Shown here: positions 6,176 through 9,237 of the stretch, piece by piece
Position numbering within the stretch: position 1 is the first letter of the stretch
How the letters are laid out: each line of letters opens with the position of its first letter
NCBI GenBank assembly: GCA_913776795.1
Contig: CAJYRH010000489.1
Coordinates: 1-9,237 of the forward strand
Direction of reading: 5' to 3'
DNA length: 9,237 bases
From: an uncultured Pseudorhodoferax sp.
Lineage (GTDB): Bacteria > Pseudomonadota > Gammaproteobacteria > Burkholderiales > Burkholderiaceae
Notes under the pieces: generated by a model
What the model was told of the DNA's origin: nothing
Databases searched by the model: none
What the model saw: the letters and a program-made list of their open reading frames with translations, nothing else
Position numbers and translations under genes: made by a program

Positions 6176-6451
6176 ATGAATCCGATCCAGACCGATCTGC
6201 AACGCGAAGTGGCGGCCCTCCTCGTCGAGGCCTTGAACCTGGAGGTCGCTCCTGAATCCATCGATCCGGCCGCTCCGCTGTACGGCGAAGGATTGGGCCT
6301 GGATTCGATCGACATCCTCGAGGTCGCCCTCGTGGTGTCCCAGCGCTACGGCTTCCAGCTGCGGTCGGACGACGAGGACAACGTGCGCATCTTCGGCTCG
6401 CTGGCCAGCCTGGCCGAGCACATCGCGGCGCACCGCACCGAGGCCGGCTAG
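6176..6451 (+). CDS. Acyl carrier protein (ApeE/ApeF-like)
   Basis: This is a 91-residue phosphopantetheine-binding carrier protein. The attachment serine is Ser44 in GEGLGLDSIDILE (38-50), with the acidic helix II typical of ACPs and a final helix SLASLAEHIAAHR. It carries the growing acyl chain as a thioester after modification by a phosphopantetheinyl transferase. The GEGLGLDSID form and the downstream ligase match carrier proteins of aryl polyene clusters rather than the fatty-acid AcpP. Such clusters usually have two ACPs (ApeE and ApeF), and only one is visible here, so which one it corresponds to is not decided. The ATG at 6176 is the natural start for a protein of this length, though no strong SD is seen. 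The membrane-protein gene follows after 38 bp. Confidence 0.93.
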   Translation: MNPIQTDLQREVAALLVEALNLEVAPESIDPAAPLYGEGLGLDSIDILEVALVVSQRYGFQLRSDDEDNVRIFGSLASLAEHIAAHRTEAG

Positions 6452-6489
6452 GCAGTTGCGGTGGACCGATTCCGCCGCTCTGCTCCCTG

Positions 6490-7143
6490 ATGATCCCCAT
6501 GCCTGTCCGCACCCTCGCCGTGCTGGCGCTGACCGTGAGCTACATCGCGGCCTCGCACTGGCTCATGACCTATGCACCGGCCTCGCCCTGGAACGCCGTG
6601 GGCGTGCTGGCGCCGATGCTCGTCGCCCTGGCCTGGGGTGCCTGGCGCGGAGGTCAGCGACCGCTGGCGCTGCTGGCTGCGGTATCGCTGGCCGCGCTGT
6701 GCGCCCAGGCCAGCCTGCCCACCCCGCTGTCGGACCGCCTTCTCTACCTGGCCCAGCACGTGGGCATCAACGCATTCCTGGCCGTGGGTTTCGGCGGCAC
6801 GCTGCGCGCCGGCCGGCAGGCGCTGATCACCCAGCTTGCGCGTCGCGTCCACCGCAACTTCACGCCTGCCATGGCGGCGTACACGCGTCGGCTCACAGGT
6901 GTCTGGGCGCTGTACTTCGTCGCCACCGCGTTGCTGTCGCTGGTCTTGTACGCGTTCGCGCCGTTCGAGGCCTGGGCGCTGTTTGCCAACGTGCTGACAC
7001 CGCTGGCCGTGGCCGGCCTGTTCGGCGGCGAATACTGGTTGCGCTACCGCCTGCATCCTGAATTCGAGCGGGCCAGCCTGGCCGACGCGATCCGCAGCTA
7101 CATGCACGGCGGCAAGCCGGCGCAGCACGACACCGTCCAATGA
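6490..7143 (+). CDS. COG4648-type membrane protein of aryl polyene clusters
   Basis: This 217-residue inner-membrane protein has about five or six predicted hydrophobic segments (roughly residues 6-22, 34-51, 57-73, 92-104, 135-156 and 161-180) separated by short basic loops such as RRVHRNFTPAM at about 118-128. Features typical of the COG4648 family found between ACP and ligase genes in aryl polyene loci are the THR/VHRNFTPAMAAYTRRLTGVWALYF region and the end block GLFGGEYWLRYRLHPEFERASL. Databases sometimes label this family a ketosynthase, but no ketosynthase motif is visible; its biochemical role is not established. ATGs at 6490 and 6499 are both possible and neither has a clear SD. Its TGA overlaps the ligase ATG (ATGA at 7140-7143), which indicates translational coupling. 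Confidence 0.85.
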   Translation: MIPMPVRTLAVLALTVSYIAASHWLMTYAPASPWNAVGVLAPMLVALAWGAWRGGQRPLALLAAVSLAALCAQASLPTPLSDRLLYLAQHVGINAFLAVGFGGTLRAGRQALITQLARRVHRNFTPAMAAYTRRLTGVWALYFVATALLSLVLYAFAPFEAWALFANVLTPLAVAGLFGGEYWLRYRLHPEFERASLADAIRSYMHGGKPAQHDTVQ

Positions 7144-8489
7144 GCCTGCTCGTGACCGGCGCCGACCTCGACGCCCCGCTGGCCTGGCGGGCCGGTCGGC
7201 CGGTCGCTCGCCGACGCTATCTTGCCGACGTGCATGCCTTGGCCGCACAGCTGCCGGCCGCTGGCGCAATGCTGAACCTTTCGGGCGACCGCTACCGCTT
7301 CGCCGTCGGCCTGGGCGCGGCCATGCTGCGCGGCCAGCCCAACCTGATGCCGCCCAACCACCAGAGCGCCACGGTGGCGCGGCTGCGTGCGCTGTTCCCG
7401 CAGGCCTATGCGCTTGTCGATGCCCCTGGCCACGAAGTCGATCTGCCGCAGGTGGTGGCGACCGATGCCAGCGCCCCCGCGGCGCTGGCGGCACCGGAAC
7501 TGCAGCGCAGCCAGCTCGTCGCCCACGTGCTGACCTCGGGCTCCACCGGCCAGCCCGTGCCGCATGCCAAGCACTGGGGTCCGCTCGTGGACTGCACCGT
7601 GGAAGGCGCGCAGCGCCTGGCCGAGCACCTGGGCCGGCCCGACCTGCAGGGGCTGAACCTGGTGGCCACCGTGCCGCCGCAACATATGTACGGCTTCGAG
7701 TCCACCGTGCTGATCGCGCTGTTGGGCGGTGCGGCCTTCGACGCCGACCGGCCTTTCTACCCGGCCGACATCGCCGCCGCCCTGGCCCGCCTGCCGCGTC
7801 CGCGGATGCTGGTCACCACGCCGTTCCACCTGCGCATGCTGCTGGAGGCCGGCCTTGCGCTTCCGACCGTGGACATCGTGCTGAGCGCGACCGCACCGCT
7901 GTCGCCGCAGCTGGCCGCGCGCGCCGAGGCGGCACTGCATGGCCAGCTTGTGGAGATCTACGGCTGCACCGAGGCCGGCCAGGTCGCCACGCGGCGCACC
8001 ACCGACGGCCCGGAGTGGCGCACGTACGACGGCCTGCTGCTGTCCGGCGACGGCGAACACACGCAGGTCGCTGGCGGGCATGTGGTGCAGTCCACGCCGC
8101 TGGCCGACATCCTCGAGGTGCTGGAGCCCACACGCTTTCGCCTGCTGGGCCGCTCCAACGACCTCATCAACATCGCCGGCAAGCGAAACTCCCTGGCACA
8201 CCTGAACTTCCATCTGAACAGCGTATCCGGGGTGGCCGATGGTGCGTTCTGGCTGCCGGCCGATGAACTCGACGGTTCCGTCTCTCGGCTCGTGGCTTTC
8301 GTCGTGGCGCCCGGTCTGACGCCGGCCGCGCTGCAGGCCGCCGTGCTGGCCAGCCTGCGCCCGCGTGTGGACCCGGTGTTCCTGCCACGGCGCATCGTGG
8401 CAGTGCCTGCGCTGCCGCGCGAACCCTCCACCGGCAAGTTGCCCGCCATCGCGTTCGGCGAGTGGGCGCGGCAACAATTGGCGCAGTGA
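7140..8489 (+). CDS. AMP-dependent acyl ligase, aryl polyene starter-loading (ApeH-like)
   Basis: This 449-residue enzyme of the ANL adenylating superfamily would activate a carboxylic acid as an acyl-AMP and transfer it to the ACP phosphopantetheine. Motifs in order: P-loop TSGSTGQPVPHAK (132-144), the aromatic-binding segment PPQHMYGFE (179-187), EIYGCTEAGQVATR (272-285), hinge-region GRSNDLINIAGKR (337-349) and a C-terminal catalytic lysine in REPSTGKLP (Lys433). The N-terminal domain is short compared with CoA ligases of about 550 residues, but normal for the ApeH-like group. In aryl polyene clusters the starter is a 4-hydroxybenzoate-type acid; the substrate here is inferred from context. 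The start ATG overlaps the upstream stop by ATGA, and the stop TGA overlaps the next gene's ATG. Confidence 0.92.
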   Translation: MSLLVTGADLDAPLAWRAGRPVARRRYLADVHALAAQLPAAGAMLNLSGDRYRFAVGLGAAMLRGQPNLMPPNHQSATVARLRALFPQAYALVDAPGHEVDLPQVVATDASAPAALAAPELQRSQLVAHVLTSGSTGQPVPHAKHWGPLVDCTVEGAQRLAEHLGRPDLQGLNLVATVPPQHMYGFESTVLIALLGGAAFDADRPFYPADIAAALARLPRPRMLVTTPFHLRMLLEAGLALPTVDIVLSATAPLSPQLAARAEAALHGQLVEIYGCTEAGQVATRRTTDGPEWRTYDGLLLSGDGEHTQVAGGHVVQSTPLADILEVLEPTRFRLLGRSNDLINIAGKRNSLAHLNFHLNSVSGVADGAFWLPADELDGSVSRLVAFVVAPGLTPAALQAAVLASLRPRVDPVFLPRRIVAVPALPREPSTGKLPAIAFGEWARQQLAQ

Positions 8490-8803
8490 TGCACCGCACG
8501 GCGCTCCGGATCCCGGTCGACCACCCGGCCTTCCCCGGCCATTTCCCGGGCCAGCCGCTGTTGCCCGGCGTGGCACTGCTGGCCGAGGTGATCGAGGCCG
8601 TGCTGGCCGACGCCGCGCTGGCCCGGCGCCTGGGGCCGGTGCCGCGCCTGGCCAATGTCAAGTTCCTGGCCCCCGTGCGGCCCGGCGCCGACATCGCCAT
8701 CGAACTGGATGCCACCGGCCGTGGCCTGCGCTTTGCGCTGCGCGACCGCAGCCAGGGCGACCGGCTGGCCGCCAGTGGGCATTTTGAAGAGGCCGCTGCA
8801 TGA
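8489..8803 (+). CDS. Hotdog-fold ApeI-like 3-hydroxyacyl-ACP dehydratase
   Basis: This is a 104-residue single-hotdog protein of the FabA/FabZ/ApeI group, expected to dehydrate 3-hydroxyacyl-ACP intermediates during polyene extension. The signature HPAFPGHFPGQPLLPGV (12-28) contains the expected catalytic His18. FabZ has its catalytic Glu 14 residues after the His; here that position is Ala32 and Glu33 follows, one residue later. The C-terminal strands KFLAPVRPGADIAIELD and RFALRDRS are hotdog-like. The start is set at 8489, where the ATG overlaps the ligase stop as TGATG. An ATG at 8462 inside the ligase would add nine residues. The stop overlaps an ATG at 8800. A thioesterase is an alternative for this fold, but the GHFPG signature and neighbours favour dehydratase. 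Confidence 0.88.
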   Translation: MHRTALRIPVDHPAFPGHFPGQPLLPGVALLAEVIEAVLADAALARRLGPVPRLANVKFLAPVRPGADIAIELDATGRGLRFALRDRSQGDRLAASGHFEEAAA

Positions 8804-8880
8804 GCGCTGCGCGGGGCGGCCGCCACCGAACGCGCTCCGCCTCGGCGGCACAGGCCGCGGGCCGCAGGGCGCAGCCGTGA
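8800..8880 (+). CDS. Possible 26-codon coupling ORF between dehydratase and acyltransferase
   Basis: This small frame begins with an ATG overlapping the dehydratase stop (ATGA, 8800-8803) and ends in a TGA overlapping the GTG of the next gene (GTGA, 8877-8880). The peptide, MSAARGGRHRTRSASAAQAA and six more residues, is Arg/Ala-rich and matches nothing I recognise. It may keep ribosomes moving from the dehydratase to the acyltransferase, be the scar of a lost gene (aryl polyene loci often have a glycosyltransferase at this position), or be chance. There is no homology evidence for a functional peptide. Confidence 0.25.
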   Translation: MSAARGGRHRTRSASAAQAAGRRAQP

Positions 8881-9237
8881 GCACCCCCGCCCCCTCGGCC
8901 GACTGGGCCAGCCAGCGCGAGCGCAGCAACCTCTGGGTGCTGCGCCTCATGCGCATGCTGGCCGTGCACGCAGGCAGGCCCGTGGCCCGGCTGGTGCTGC
9001 ACCCGATCGCGCTGTATTTCCTGCTGGCCAACGGCCGCGCGCGCAGTGCCTCGCGCCAGTACCTTAGCCAGGTGCTGCAACGCCCGGCCGGATGGCTGGA
9101 CAGCTACCGGCACATCCACAGCTTCGCCGCGACCGTGCTCGACCGCGTCTACCTGTTGCGCGGCCTGCTCTCGCAGTTCGAGTTCGACAGCCGCAACGTG
9201 CCGGCCGTCGAGGCCGTGCTGGCCGAAGGCAAGGGCG
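8877..9237 (+). CDS. LpxL/LPLAT-family acyltransferase of the aryl polyene cluster (3' end missing)
   Basis: The first 120 residues of a membrane-associated lysophospholipid/lipid-A-type acyltransferase are present; the frame is still open at the window edge. The N terminus (WASQRERSNLWVLRLMRML, about 10-28, then RPVARLVLHPIALYFLL with a hydrophobic stretch) and the block RPAGWLDSYRHIHSFAATVLDRVY (about 71-94) are typical of LpxL/HtrB-like proteins in polyene and lipid clusters. The HxxxxD catalytic motif is expected shortly after the window end, so it cannot be confirmed. In aryl polyene systems such enzymes probably transfer or anchor the polyene to a lipid in the membrane; this is known of the family only in outline. 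The GTG at 8877 is chosen because it begins the family-like sequence and overlaps the upstream small frame as GTGA; the reading frame is open further upstream. Confidence 0.85.
   Translation, partial: MSTPAPSADWASQRERSNLWVLRLMRMLAVHAGRPVARLVLHPIALYFLLANGRARSASRQYLSQVLQRPAGWLDSYRHIHSFAATVLDRVYLLRGLLSQFEFDSRNVPAVEAVLAEGKG

Noticed and set aside
5822..6433. N-terminal extension of the halogenase-like protein through the intergenic region and the ACP gene
   Set aside because: The frame is open but overlaps the ACP gene on the other strand, and homologous sequence begins only at the dinucleotide motif near 5740.
7098..8576. Long minus-strand open frame opposite the AMP ligase
   Set aside because: The ligase has all expected adenylation motifs on the plus strand; the reverse translation is Arg/Gln/His-rich noise.

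Overview
The window is clearly GC-rich, and its gene content points to a betaproteobacterium of the order Burkholderiales, probably Comamonadaceae-like. Three things suggest this: a Bug-family tripartite tricarboxylate transporter binding protein, a long (87-residue) second-copy IF-1 next to a glycine-rich RRM protein, and an aryl-polyene-type gene set. Species cannot be fixed from the sequence alone.

Layout. (1) Positions 1-589 (+) hold the C-terminal part of a Bug-type periplasmic binding protein. It converges on (2) a minus-strand trio at 1672-772: a small conserved 88-residue protein, IF-1 (overlapping by ATGA) and a glycine-rich RNA-binding protein, ended by a clear rho-independent terminator at 717-737. 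The leader of this trio holds two strong hairpins, one of which covers the likely ribosome binding site. (3) Positions 2729-1947 (-) encode a transglutaminase-like protease-fold protein. (4) Positions 3514-2813 (-) encode a winged-helix protein fused to what looks like a degenerate nucleotidyltransferase domain. (5) Positions 4356-3796 (-) encode a small lipoprotein.

(6) The most interesting part is the right half. A flavin-dependent halogenase-like oxidoreductase (5788-4433, -) is divided by a 387-bp divergent intergenic region from a plus-strand operon. That operon encodes an acyl carrier protein, a COG4648-type membrane protein, an AMP-dependent acyl ligase, a hotdog-fold (ApeI-like) dehydratase and the start of an LpxL-like acyltransferase, which runs off the window. 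From the membrane protein onward the genes overlap at start/stop codons (ATGA, TGATG, ATGA, GTGA). This order matches the early part of aryl polyene (APE)/xanthomonadin pigment clusters. The ligase would load an aromatic starter (4-hydroxybenzoate type) onto the ACP, ketosynthases and reductases expected downstream would extend it, the dehydratase would form the double bonds, and the acyltransferase would help attach the polyene to a membrane lipid. The halogenase-like protein carries both signature motifs of flavin-dependent halogenases and a candidate catalytic lysine, so a halogenated polyene similar to the brominated xanthomonadins is a reasonable hypothesis.

The long opposite-strand open frames in this window are GC-driven shadows. 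No rRNA, tRNA, CRISPR array or mobile element was seen.
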